A DNA stretch of 64,000 nucleotides. It comes from Streptomyces venezuelae (GTDB lineage: Bacteria > Actinomycetota > Actinomycetes > Streptomycetales > Streptomycetaceae). The DNA lies in contig NZ_CP029193.1 of the NCBI RefSeq assembly GCF_008642355.1, forward strand, positions 7,154,001 to 7,218,000, given 5' to 3'. A program made the position numbers and the translations under genes. Shown in pieces: positions 8,404-15,461 of the stretch. The notes beneath the pieces were generated by a model that saw nothing but the letters and a program-made list of their open reading frames with translations, had not been told where the DNA came from and ran no database searches. Each line of letters starts with the position of its first letter. Within the stretch, counting starts at the first letter, position 1.

Positions 8404-8509
8404 CCGCAGCCTCCGTGTCCACAATGCTCAGGGCACTGACTATTCCGGTGAGGATAGGGAGGCCTCAACTACCGTGCAAGAGGCCGCAAGTCGAGCAGAG
8501 GGAGTCGGA
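8404..8509. promoter_or_regulatory. pcaI-pcaV divergent control region
   Basis: This 106-bp gap separates the catabolic operon from its probable MarR regulator and should hold both promoters. TCAGGGCACTGA (around 8429) is a short inverted repeat with TCAG/CTGA arms and is a possible operator half-site pair. No match to a proven PcaV site can be claimed from memory. Confidence 0.35.
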
Positions 8510-9028
8510 GTGAAGGCCGTGGACCTCGCCACCCACCCCGGACACCTGGCCCGGCGGCTGCAGCAGGCGCACCACCTCCTGTGGACCACGATGGTGTCCG
8601 AGGAGACCACGTCGCCGCAGTACGCCGTCCTCAACACCCTCGTCGCCGAACCCGGCCTCGATCAGCGGACCGTGGGGGAGCGCGTCGGCCTCGACCGGTC
8701 GACCGTCGCCGAGGTCGTCGCCCGGCTGATCCGCCGGGAGCTGCTCGCCAAGGTGCGCGACCCGCGCGACGGCCGGCGCTGCCTGCTGCGCGTCACGGAC
8801 GAGGGCCGGCGCACACACCGCGCGCTGACCGGGCGGACCGCCCGCATGAACCAGGTGCTGCTCGCCCCGCTGTCCACCGAGGAGCGGTCCGTCTTCCTCG
8901 ACCTGATCCAGCGGGTCGCGGACGCGGCGGAGAGCCTGCGCGACCCCACGGGGGCGGTCACGCCTTCGCGTACACCACCCACACCTGCCCCTTCGCGAAC
9001 GGCAGTTGCTTCCCGTCGTCCGTCGTGA
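8510..9028 (+). CDS. pcaV: MarR-family regulator, PcaV type
   Basis: 172-residue winged-helix protein. PcaV (SCO6704) represses the S. coelicolor pca genes and releases DNA on binding protocatechuate. Here the pattern is TTSPQYAVLNTL, then DQRTVGERVGLDRSTVAEVVARL (recognition helix region) and the wing RDPRDGRRCLLRVT. The GTG at 8510 has GGAGTCGGAG just upstream. The last 71 bp overlap the convergent lipoprotein gene, so the Pro/Ser/Thr-rich C-terminus may be an extension beyond the conserved fold. Confidence 0.85.
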   Translation: MKAVDLATHPGHLARRLQQAHHLLWTTMVSEETTSPQYAVLNTLVAEPGLDQRTVGERVGLDRSTVAEVVARLIRRELLAKVRDPRDGRRCLLRVTDEGRRTHRALTGRTARMNQVLLAPLSTEERSVFLDLIQRVADAAESLRDPTGAVTPSRTPPTPAPSRTAVASRRPS

Positions 9029-9905
9029 ACTCCGTGCCGTCCCCGGCCGTCGGGCGCTTCCACCGCGCCTTGTAGGCGCGCCCGTCCCGCAGCACGCTCG
9101 CCGTCCCCTCGCCGACCGTCTCGGTGAACGGGGAGACGCTGCCCGCGCGGTCGTGGAAGCGCGAGGGCCGCACCTTCACGTGCTGCACGACGACCGTCGA
9201 CGGAGAGAGCTCCTTGCCGCCGGACGTCCGGGCCCGGGTGCCGTCCATCGCGACGCGCCAGCGCCCCTCGTACTCCACCCAGTCGAACGTGAAGCGCGCC
9301 GCAGGGAAGCGGACCGTCCGCCGCGTCTGCGGTGTGCCGCCCTTCGGGCGCGGTCCGAACCGGAACCCCGCGTCGGCGAGGGCGCCCTCGCGCGGGTCCA
9401 CCTTGAGGGCGGCCGGGCGTACGAAGAGGTTGTGCGGCGCGGGTCTCCCGCCGCCCCGGTAGTACGCGCCGCCGGGCGCCTTGCCGGGCGGCAGGGCCCG
9501 TACAGGTGCGTCGGCGATCAGGGGCAGGAGCTTGGACTGGGCCCCGGAGAACGCGAGCGCGGGCCGGTCGTACTGCCGCAGGAGTTCGAGGTCGGTCTCG
9601 CGCGCGCTGCGCACGGGGCCGACGACGGGCGGCAGATGGGACGCGTAGACCGCCATGAGGCGGCTGAGGCCCGCCTCCACCGGTTCCACGTAGACGACGT
9701 CCGCGGAGTCCAGGCCGGTCTGCGGGCGGGCCGGGGCGACGTTGTCGATCTTCACGGCTAGCACGTCGCCGCCCTTGCCCGCCGACGGATGCTTTCCGTC
9801 GGCGGGCTCGATCGTGCAGCCGGACACCAGGGCGGCGAGGACGAGCGCCACCGCCGCCCCGGCTCCGGTCCTGATCCGTGTACGCGTCCGTGTCCGCCGC
9901 CTCAT
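8958..9905 (-). CDS. DUF3048 (YerB-like) lipoprotein
   Basis: 315-residue lipoprotein with an Arg-rich n-region, a hydrophobic core and a lipobox ending LVSGC (Cys30). The mature part has VKIDNVAPARPQTGLDSADVV, then GPVRSARETDLELL and PHNLF, the pattern of DUF3048/YerB proteins of Gram-positive bacteria. Function in the family is poorly known; YerB-type proteins are membrane-anchored and extracellular. Its 3' end overlaps pcaV in the opposite direction. Nothing links it to protocatechuate metabolism. Confidence 0.85.
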   Translation of the reverse strand: MRRRTRTRTRIRTGAGAAVALVLAALVSGCTIEPADGKHPSAGKGGDVLAVKIDNVAPARPQTGLDSADVVYVEPVEAGLSRLMAVYASHLPPVVGPVRSARETDLELLRQYDRPALAFSGAQSKLLPLIADAPVRALPPGKAPGGAYYRGGGRPAPHNLFVRPAALKVDPREGALADAGFRFGPRPKGGTPQTRRTVRFPAARFTFDWVEYEGRWRVAMDGTRARTSGGKELSPSTVVVQHVKVRPSRFHDRAGSVSPFTETVGEGTASVLRDGRAYKARWKRPTAGDGTEFTTDDGKQLPFAKGQVWVVYAKA

Positions 9906-9959
9906 GCGGAAGTCCTACCCCGAACGCGCCCGGAATCGCAGCCCTTCACGGACGGGCTC

Positions 9960-11789
9960 TCAGCCGAGATCGAGCGCGTTGCGCAGACCGAGCCGGTATC
10001 GGGTGCGGTCGACGCGCTTGAGGGCCTCGATCGCCGGGACGCGGTGCAGCGGCGTCACCGTGCACGGTTCGTGCTCCGAACCCGCCTGCTTGAGCAGGGC
10101 GTTGACGGCCTGCCGGGCCGACGCGTTGGCGCCCTCCATCGTCGCGAGGTCGATGTCCACGGAGACGTAGTCACCCGAGAGGAACAGGTTCGGGATCTTC
10201 GTGGCGGCCGACGGACGGTTGTGGAAGGTGCCCACGGGGTGGATGAGGAGCTGGTCCTCGTTGGTGGGGTTCGGCGTGCCGAGGCCGTCCACGCCCGGGT
10301 CGAGGAACCACGAGTGCAGCTTGGTGTCGCTGAGCACTGTCCTGCCGGTGTCGTTGAGCGCGGCCTTGAGCTGCGCCCACACCTCTTTGGCGACCTCCTC
10401 GCGGGTGCACTGCTTCGCCGTCTTGCCGTACAGGATTCCCGGCTTGTCCCACTCCGAGATGTCGACCGACAGGCAATCGACCGCGACGCCGTCGCCGTAG
10501 TCGGCCGGGAAGTCCCGCTCGGGCCAGTGCCCGGCCTGCGCGATGCCCGTCAGGGACCACGGCGAGTCGATGAGGTTGAAATGGCCCTTCACGACGGCCG
10601 GGCGCTCGGTCAGATAGAACTGGATGCCCGTCATCCAGTCCGTCTCCAGCTTGTCGCAGCGCGCGAGCTGCGGGTCGGCCGCCTTGAGCGCGGCGCTCCA
10701 CGTGCGGCGCGCGTGCTCGACCGGCATGGCCTGGACGTAGTGGTCGGCGGTGATGTCGCGCCGTACGCCGTCGGGGCCCTCGACGACGGTCTTCGTGACG
10801 CGTCCTTCGCCGAAACCCAGCTCGCGCACGGTCCATCCGACGCGGAACTCCACGCCGAGCGACTTCAGATGGTCGACCCACGGGTCGATCCACGCCTCGT
10901 TGGTCGGCGCGTTCAGGATGCGGTCGGGCGGGCCGTCCGCGCCCTGCCCGAGCGCGTTGAGGACGAACGCCTCGCCGAGCGTGCCGACGGTCCGGGTGCT
11001 GGCCTCCTCGGCCTTGGTGGCCACGATGTTGCGGGTCACGCCGATCGCGAGGATGCGCTGGTAGTCCTTGGACATCCGCTCGGCTCGGGTGAACTCCCAC
11101 CAGGGGGTCGACTCCCAGTCGTCGTCGCGGCGTTCGTCGCAGCTGGTGAAGAAGACCAGGGCGCGGTTCACGAAGTACGCGGCCTCGTGGGCCGGAAGGT
11201 TGAACGCCGTGTCGAGCAGCGCGGTCAGCGCCCGCCGGATGTCGTCCAGCGTGAGTTGCTCCGGCTCGTGGCCCGGCCAGGGGATCGGCATCCTGATGTC
11301 CTCGCGACCGGTGCGCGCGAACGACATCTCGCGGGGCGCGATCAGGTTGTCCCACACGCCGTTCGCGTTCCCGGGGAACGGGATGCGGCGCATCGTGTCC
11401 GGCAGGTTGTGGTAGATGCCCGGGATGAAGCGGAAGCCGTGCTCGCCGGGCAGCGGTTTGCGGTTCCCCTTCGCGCTGTCCGGCACGTCCATGCTGCGGG
11501 CCTTGCCGCCGAGTGCCCTGCGTTCGTAGACGGTCACCGCGAAGCCGCGCTCCGCCAGTTCGTGGGCCGCGGTGAGTCCGGCGACGCCCCCGCCGAGGAC
11601 CGCGACGGTCTGCTCCGCCCGCCGCGCGTCAGCGGCGCCCGGCGCGGACGCCGCGGCGGGCAGCGCGCCCGCGCCCACCCCCAGCGCGGCCGCCCCGCCG
11701 ACCGCCGCGGCCCCCGCGACGAACCCGCGCCGCGTGCTGCCGTCCGCCGTGTTTCCCACCGTGCTCGCCCCGGCACGACTGTGCCCCAT
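9960..11789 (-). CDS. Tat-exported FAD-dependent oxidoreductase (phytoene desaturase/amine oxidase fold)
   Basis: 609 residues. A twin-arginine signal (STRRGFVAG, Arg20-Arg21, then an Ala-rich segment to about residue 52) precedes the FAD-binding motif VLGGGVAGLTAAHEL (residues 64-78) and YERRALGGKARS. The C-terminal FAD segment is LFLSGDYVSVDIDLATMEGA. The fold resembles carotenoid desaturases and HpnE-type hydroxysqualene dehydroxylases, but those are cytoplasmic or membrane-facing, so the substrate is unknown. The ATG at 11789 follows GGGGGCGGAGC. Two adjacent palindromes lie just upstream. No carotenoid or hopanoid genes are nearby. Confidence 0.8.
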   Translation of the reverse strand: MGHSRAGASTVGNTADGSTRRGFVAGAAAVGGAAALGVGAGALPAAASAPGAADARRAEQTVAVLGGGVAGLTAAHELAERGFAVTVYERRALGGKARSMDVPDSAKGNRKPLPGEHGFRFIPGIYHNLPDTMRRIPFPGNANGVWDNLIAPREMSFARTGREDIRMPIPWPGHEPEQLTLDDIRRALTALLDTAFNLPAHEAAYFVNRALVFFTSCDERRDDDWESTPWWEFTRAERMSKDYQRILAIGVTRNIVATKAEEASTRTVGTLGEAFVLNALGQGADGPPDRILNAPTNEAWIDPWVDHLKSLGVEFRVGWTVRELGFGEGRVTKTVVEGPDGVRRDITADHYVQAMPVEHARRTWSAALKAADPQLARCDKLETDWMTGIQFYLTERPAVVKGHFNLIDSPWSLTGIAQAGHWPERDFPADYGDGVAVDCLSVDISEWDKPGILYGKTAKQCTREEVAKEVWAQLKAALNDTGRTVLSDTKLHSWFLDPGVDGLGTPNPTNEDQLLIHPVGTFHNRPSAATKIPNLFLSGDYVSVDIDLATMEGANASARQAVNALLKQAGSEHEPCTVTPLHRVPAIEALKRVDRTRYRLGLRNALDLG

Positions 11790-11801
11790 GCTCCGCCCCC
11801 A

Positions 11802-11826
11802 TTACCGTCGGTAACTGACGTGTCAG
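11802..11826. promoter_or_regulatory. paired palindromes upstream of the FAD oxidoreductase
   Basis: TTACCGTCGGTAA (11802-11814; arms TTACCG/CGGTAA) is directly followed by CTGACGTGTCAG (11815-11826; arms CTGAC/GTCAG). Both are perfect in their arms and lie 13-37 nt upstream of the minus-strand start. TTACCG/CGGTAA palindromes are common for TetR-family repressors. No tetR gene is adjacent. Confidence 0.5.
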
Positions 11827-11886
11827 GCGCAGGAGCCTACGGTCATGGCCCGAGGGGCGGAAGATACGGGAGAGCGGAGAAGAACA

Positions 11887-11922
11887 TTGGCGTGATCGGA
11901 GTCGTTGGCGTGATCGGCGTGG
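11887..11922. repeat. two-copy 18-bp tandem repeat
   Basis: TTGGCGTGATCGGAGTCG is followed immediately by TTGGCGTGATCGGCGTGG (16 of 18 identical). It lies between ligC and the FAD oxidoreductase, upstream of the latter. No function is evident. Confidence 0.6.
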
Positions 11923-11954
11923 TCGGTCCGCTCGCGTCGCGCGAACACGGGCTC

Positions 11955-13025
11955 TCAGCCCGTGTCGCCCAGCACGTCGTCCAGGGCGTGCCTCACCGGC
12001 TGCTCCAACTGGGCGTACGTGCAGCTCTCCGGGATGCGGTCCGGGCGCCATCTGCGGAAGGCGGCCGTGTGGCGGAAGCGCTGCCCGTTCTCCATGTGGT
12101 CGTACGCCACCTCGCAGACCCGCTCCGGCCTCAGCGGCACCCACGACAGGTCCTTCTTGCCCGTCCAGCGGCTCGGGGCGCCGGGCATACGGGCCGTCTC
12201 GTGGGCCGTCTCGTCCGTCCAGGACGACCACGGGTGGCCGGCCGCGGACCGCATGCGCAGCGGCTCCAGCTCCTCGATGAGTTCGGCACGGCGTTTCATC
12301 GAGAACGCGGCGCACACGCCCACGTGCTGCAGGGCGCCCCCGTCGTCGTACAGCCCGAGGAGCAGCGAGCCGACGATGGGCCCGCTCTTGTGGAAGCGGT
12401 AGCCCGCGACCACGCAGTCCGCCGTGCGCTCGTGCTTGATCTTGAACATGAGGCGTTCGTTCTGGCGGTAGCGCAGGTCGAGGGGTTTGGCGATGACGCC
12501 GTCGAGGCCCGCGCCCTCGAACTGCTCGAACCAGACGTGCGCCACGTCGGGGTCCGTGGTCGCGGGCGCCACGTGCACGGGCGCTGTGACACCGGACAGC
12601 GCCTGCACGAGCAGAGCGCGCCGGTCGGCCATGGGAGTGTCGAGCAGGGCCTCGTCGGCCAGTGCGAGCAGGTCGAACGCCACGAAGGAGGCGGGGGTGC
12701 GCTCGGCGAGGGTGGCCACGCGGGACGCGGCGGGGTGAATGCGCTCCGTGAGCGCGTCGAAGTCGAGGCGCCCGTCCTTGGCGATCACGATCTCGCCGTC
12801 CAGCACGCACCGCTCCGGCAACCGCTCGCGCAGCGCGGCCACCAACTCGGGAAAGTAGCGCGTCAGGGGCTTGCCGGTGCGACTGCCGAGCTCCAGCTCG
12901 TCACCGTCACGGAAGGCGATCGCGCGGAACCCGTCCCACTTGGCCTCGTACTGCATGCCCGGCGGGATCTTCTTCACGGGCTTCGCGAGCATGGGCTTCA
13001 CGGGCGGCATGACCGGCAGATCCAT
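11955..13025 (-). CDS. ligC: ATP-dependent DNA ligase, LigC/LigD-ligase type
   Basis: 356-residue ligase made of adenylation plus OB-fold domains only. The adenylated lysine is Lys29 in motif I (YEAKWDGFRA). Motif III-like SFVAFDLLAL, motif IV GLDGVIAKPLDL and motif V MFKIKHE follow. The length fits the stand-alone bacterial LigC-type enzyme used in non-homologous end joining or backup repair. The ATG is preceded by TAGATT and six bases, with no Shine-Dalgarno, so the mRNA may be leaderless. The polymerase partner domain is encoded separately about 1.3 kb to the right. Confidence 0.92.
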   Translation of the reverse strand: MDLPVMPPVKPMLAKPVKKIPPGMQYEAKWDGFRAIAFRDGDELELGSRTGKPLTRYFPELVAALRERLPERCVLDGEIVIAKDGRLDFDALTERIHPAASRVATLAERTPASFVAFDLLALADEALLDTPMADRRALLVQALSGVTAPVHVAPATTDPDVAHVWFEQFEGAGLDGVIAKPLDLRYRQNERLMFKIKHERTADCVVAGYRFHKSGPIVGSLLLGLYDDGGALQHVGVCAAFSMKRRAELIEELEPLRMRSAAGHPWSSWTDETAHETARMPGAPSRWTGKKDLSWVPLRPERVCEVAYDHMENGQRFRHTAAFRRWRPDRIPESCTYAQLEQPVRHALDDVLGDTG

Positions 13026-13218
13026 GATTCGAATCTAGGCGGCACCCCGCCGGGCCGCCTGTTCGGCACGAGTCCCGCGGGGTCCGGTGTCCCACTCGCG
13101 TCGCCTCCCGCCCCAAAGGGGCATTCGTCCAGGTGACGGGGCGCGTCCCGGGACGGGAACCGGCCGCGGGCGGGCATAGGCCGGGTGACTGGGCAACACC
13201 ACCACCAGAGGTATCACC

Positions 13219-13690
13219 ATGACCCGGAAGCGTGCTCTCGCCTGGACGACGATCACCGTCCTCCTCGCCGGCTTCGGCACCGTCGCGCCGATCGCCCGGG
13301 CATCCGCTCCCGCCCCTGTCGCGGCCCCGCAGGACTGCGCGGCCGATCTCGTCTGCTTCGTCCGGCAGGCGCGGGCCGCCCACCCCGCCACGGCGCCCGG
13401 CATGCTGCTGGAACTGAGCGCCGCGCGGGACAGCTCCTGCAACGACAACAGGCTCCTGCACCTGCCGGCGGCGCATCCCCGTGCCGACCGCACCGTGCTG
13501 CGTGCCGTCCTCGACGCCGTGGCGGGCGGCTCGCGACGGGGGAGCGGCCCTACGCCGCGGTGCTCGCGTCGGCGGGGCGGACTGAGCTCACGGCGGTGGA
13601 AGCGCGAGCGCTGGGGGACCTGCGCGGGGCCTCCGCCCGGCTGCGTGGCCGGTTCGACCGGTGTCTCGCCGTGCCACGTGACCTCGTGTC
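13219..13690 (+). pseudogene. small secreted protein gene with a frameshift near 13533
   Basis: An ATG with AGAGG upstream begins a signal peptide (MTRKRALAWTTITVLLAG, then an Ala-rich cleavage region) and a short mature part with DCAADLVCFVRQARAA and two further Cys. After RTVLRAVLDAVAGGS the frame becomes Arg/Gly-rich nonsense. The plausible continuation (ERPYAAVLASAGRTELTAVE, then ARALGDLRGASARLRGRFDR) is in the -1 frame, as if one base were lost around 13533. I do not recognise the family. Either the gene is broken or there is a sequencing error. The original C-terminus near the GNAT gene is uncertain. Confidence 0.6.
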
Positions 13691-13692
13691 CG

Positions 13693-14226
13693 TCAGGCCT
13701 CGTACTCCGTCAGGTCGATGGAGTGGATGTGCAGGGGGTGGCCCGAGACCGGGTGGGTGGTCTCGCGGTCCAGGGTCATGCCGAGCTTGCGCACGACGTT
13801 GGCCGAGGCCTGGTTGCCGACCCGGTCGATGCTGATCACGCGGTCGAGGCCACGGTCCTGGAGGGCGAATTCGAGGGTGGCCTGCGCCGCCTCGGAGGCG
13901 TAGCCCTGGCCCCAGAACGGTGAGCCGAGGCGCCAGCTGATCGCGACGGCGGGCAGGACCTCGGGCAGGAACTCGGGGACGGAGAGGCCGGTGAAGCCGG
14001 CGAGCTCGCCGGAGGCGAGGAGTTCGACGGCGAACAGCCCGAAGCCCTCGTCGTCCCACTCCTCCTCCCAGCGCTCGATGTCCTCCGCGGTCCTGTCCAG
14101 GTCGTGCACGGGACCACCGTCGACCCAGCGCATGACCCGGGGGTCCGCATTGATGTCCGCCATGGGAGCGAGGTCGTCGTCGTGCCAGCGGCGCAGGAGG
14201 AGGCGGGGGGTGCGGATCTCGGTCAT
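13693..14226 (-). CDS. GNAT-family N-acetyltransferase (RimJ/RimL type)
   Basis: 177-residue Gcn5-related acetyltransferase. The N-terminus MTEIRTPRLLLRRWHDDDL is typical of the RimJ/RimL branch. WGQGYASEAAQATLEFAL is the acetyl-CoA pyrophosphate-binding loop and helix, and NQASANVVRKLGM the C-terminal part. The substrate (ribosomal protein N-terminus, amino acid or drug) cannot be predicted. The ATG at 14226 is chosen; an in-frame ATG at 14235 is possible. Its promoter region is shared with the divergent polymerase gene. Confidence 0.88.
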   Translation of the reverse strand: MTEIRTPRLLLRRWHDDDLAPMADINADPRVMRWVDGGPVHDLDRTAEDIERWEEEWDDEGFGLFAVELLASGELAGFTGLSVPEFLPEVLPAVAISWRLGSPFWGQGYASEAAQATLEFALQDRGLDRVISIDRVGNQASANVVRKLGMTLDRETTHPVSGHPLHIHSIDLTEYEA

Positions 14227-14286
14227 GGCCCCCATCCTGCCGAAGCCGGGACCACCGGCGAAATCGGCCCCCGCCCGCCGGAGCAG

Positions 14287-14305
14287 CGCATATCGTCGAT
14301 ATGCG
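14287..14305. promoter_or_regulatory. perfect 19-bp palindrome between divergent genes
   Basis: CGCATATCGTCGATATGCG has two perfect 9-bp arms around a single T. It lies 61 bp from the GNAT start and 32 bp from the LigD-polymerase start. A dimeric repressor site is the simplest reading. The factor is unknown. Confidence 0.6.
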
Positions 14306-14336
14306 GCGAATGTCCGAGGCGCTTAGCGTGGCTCGC

Positions 14337-15368
14337 ATGGGTGCAGCCAAGGGCAAGAGCGCGGCCGTGGACATCGACACGGGGGAGCGGACGGTACGTC
14401 TCTCCAGCCCGGACCGGGTGGTCTTCCCCGAGCGCGGCTTCACCAAGCTCGACGTCGCCCAGTACTTCCTGGCCGTCGGTCCCGGCATCCTCCGCGCCCT
14501 CCGCGACCGCCCCACCACCCTCCAGCGCTACCCGGAAGGTGCGGCCGGCGAGTTCTTCTACCAGAAGCGCGCCCCGAAGAACCACCCCGACTGGATCCCC
14601 ACCGCCACCATCGCCTTCCCCAGCGGCCGCACCGCCGACGAGATGTGCCCCACGGAGGTCGCCGCCGTCATCTGGGCCGCCCAGTACAACACCCTCACCT
14701 TCCACCCCTGGCCCGTGCGCGGCGACGACCTCGACCACCCCGACGAACTCCGCATCGACCTCGACCCGCAGCCCGGCACCGACTACGCGGACGCGGTCCG
14801 CGCCGCCCATGAACTACGGGCGGTGCTCGACGAGTTCGGGGGGCTCGAAGGCTGGCCGAAGACATCCGGCGGGCGCGGCCTGCACGTCTTCGTGCCCATC
14901 GAGCCGCGCTGGACCTTCACGCAGGTGCGCAGGGCGGCCATCGCCGTCGGGCGTGAGCTGGAGCGCCGGATGCCGGACGCCGTCACGACGGCGTGGTGGA
15001 AGGAGGAGCGCGGGGAGAAGATCTTCGTCGACTACAACCAGACCGCCAGGGACCGCACCATCGCCTCCGCCTACTCGCTCCGCGCCCGCCCGCACGCCCC
15101 CGTGTCCGCGCCGCTGCGCTGGGACGAGGTCGAGGACGCCCGTCCCGAGGACTTCGACCTCGCCACCATGCCGGGCCGCTTCGCCGACGTCGGCGACGTC
15201 CACGCCGGCATGGACGAGCACCGGCACTCACTGGAGGCGCTGCTCGCCCTCGCCGACCAGGACGAGCGGGACCACGGCCTCGGCGACCTGCCGTATCCGC
15301 CGGAGTACCCGAAGATGCCGGGCGAGCCGAAGCGGGTGCAGCCGAGCCGGGCGAAGCACGAGGAGTGA
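14337..15368 (+). CDS. LigD-type NHEJ polymerase/primase domain protein
   Basis: 343 residues of the eukaryotic-type primase/polymerase (LigD-Pol) family. It shows SSPDRVVFPERGFTKLDVA, YPEGAAGEFFYQKRAPKNHP, the metal-binding pair in LRIDLDPQPGTDY, and TSGGRGLHVFVPI. It adds ribonucleotides or fills gaps at broken ends before ligation. The ATG at 14337 is favoured over 14301 because TAGCGT lies 8 nt upstream (probable leaderless start). Ku is not encoded in the window. The last codons are duplicated just after the stop. Confidence 0.9.
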   Translation: MGAAKGKSAAVDIDTGERTVRLSSPDRVVFPERGFTKLDVAQYFLAVGPGILRALRDRPTTLQRYPEGAAGEFFYQKRAPKNHPDWIPTATIAFPSGRTADEMCPTEVAAVIWAAQYNTLTFHPWPVRGDDLDHPDELRIDLDPQPGTDYADAVRAAHELRAVLDEFGGLEGWPKTSGGRGLHVFVPIEPRWTFTQVRRAAIAVGRELERRMPDAVTTAWWKEERGEKIFVDYNQTARDRTIASAYSLRARPHAPVSAPLRWDEVEDARPEDFDLATMPGRFADVGDVHAGMDEHRHSLEALLALADQDERDHGLGDLPYPPEYPKMPGEPKRVQPSRAKHEE

Positions 15369-15404
15369 CGCCGCCCCTGTCCCGGGCGAAGCACGAAGAG
15401 CAGC

Positions 15405-15437
15405 GGCGCCCCCGTCCCAGCCCGGGACGGGGGCGCC
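15405..15437. terminator. bidirectional terminator hairpin
   Basis: A perfect 14-bp stem (GGCGCCCCCGTCCC with its complement) around the loop AGCCC separates the convergent polymerase gene and DUF1080 gene. It has no U-tract, as is usual in Streptomyces. Confidence 0.8.
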
Positions 15438-15461
15438 GACGCGACAGGGCGGGACCCGGGA

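Noticed and set aside
9789..13136. Open frame of over 1100 codons on the plus strand
   Set aside because: It runs antisense through the FAD oxidoreductase and ligC, is extremely Arg/Gly/Val-rich, and shows no domain. It is a by-product of high GC content.
13219..13923. One 234-residue secreted protein
   Set aside because: Codons after 13533 are antisense to the GNAT gene and biologically implausible. A frameshift explains the data better.
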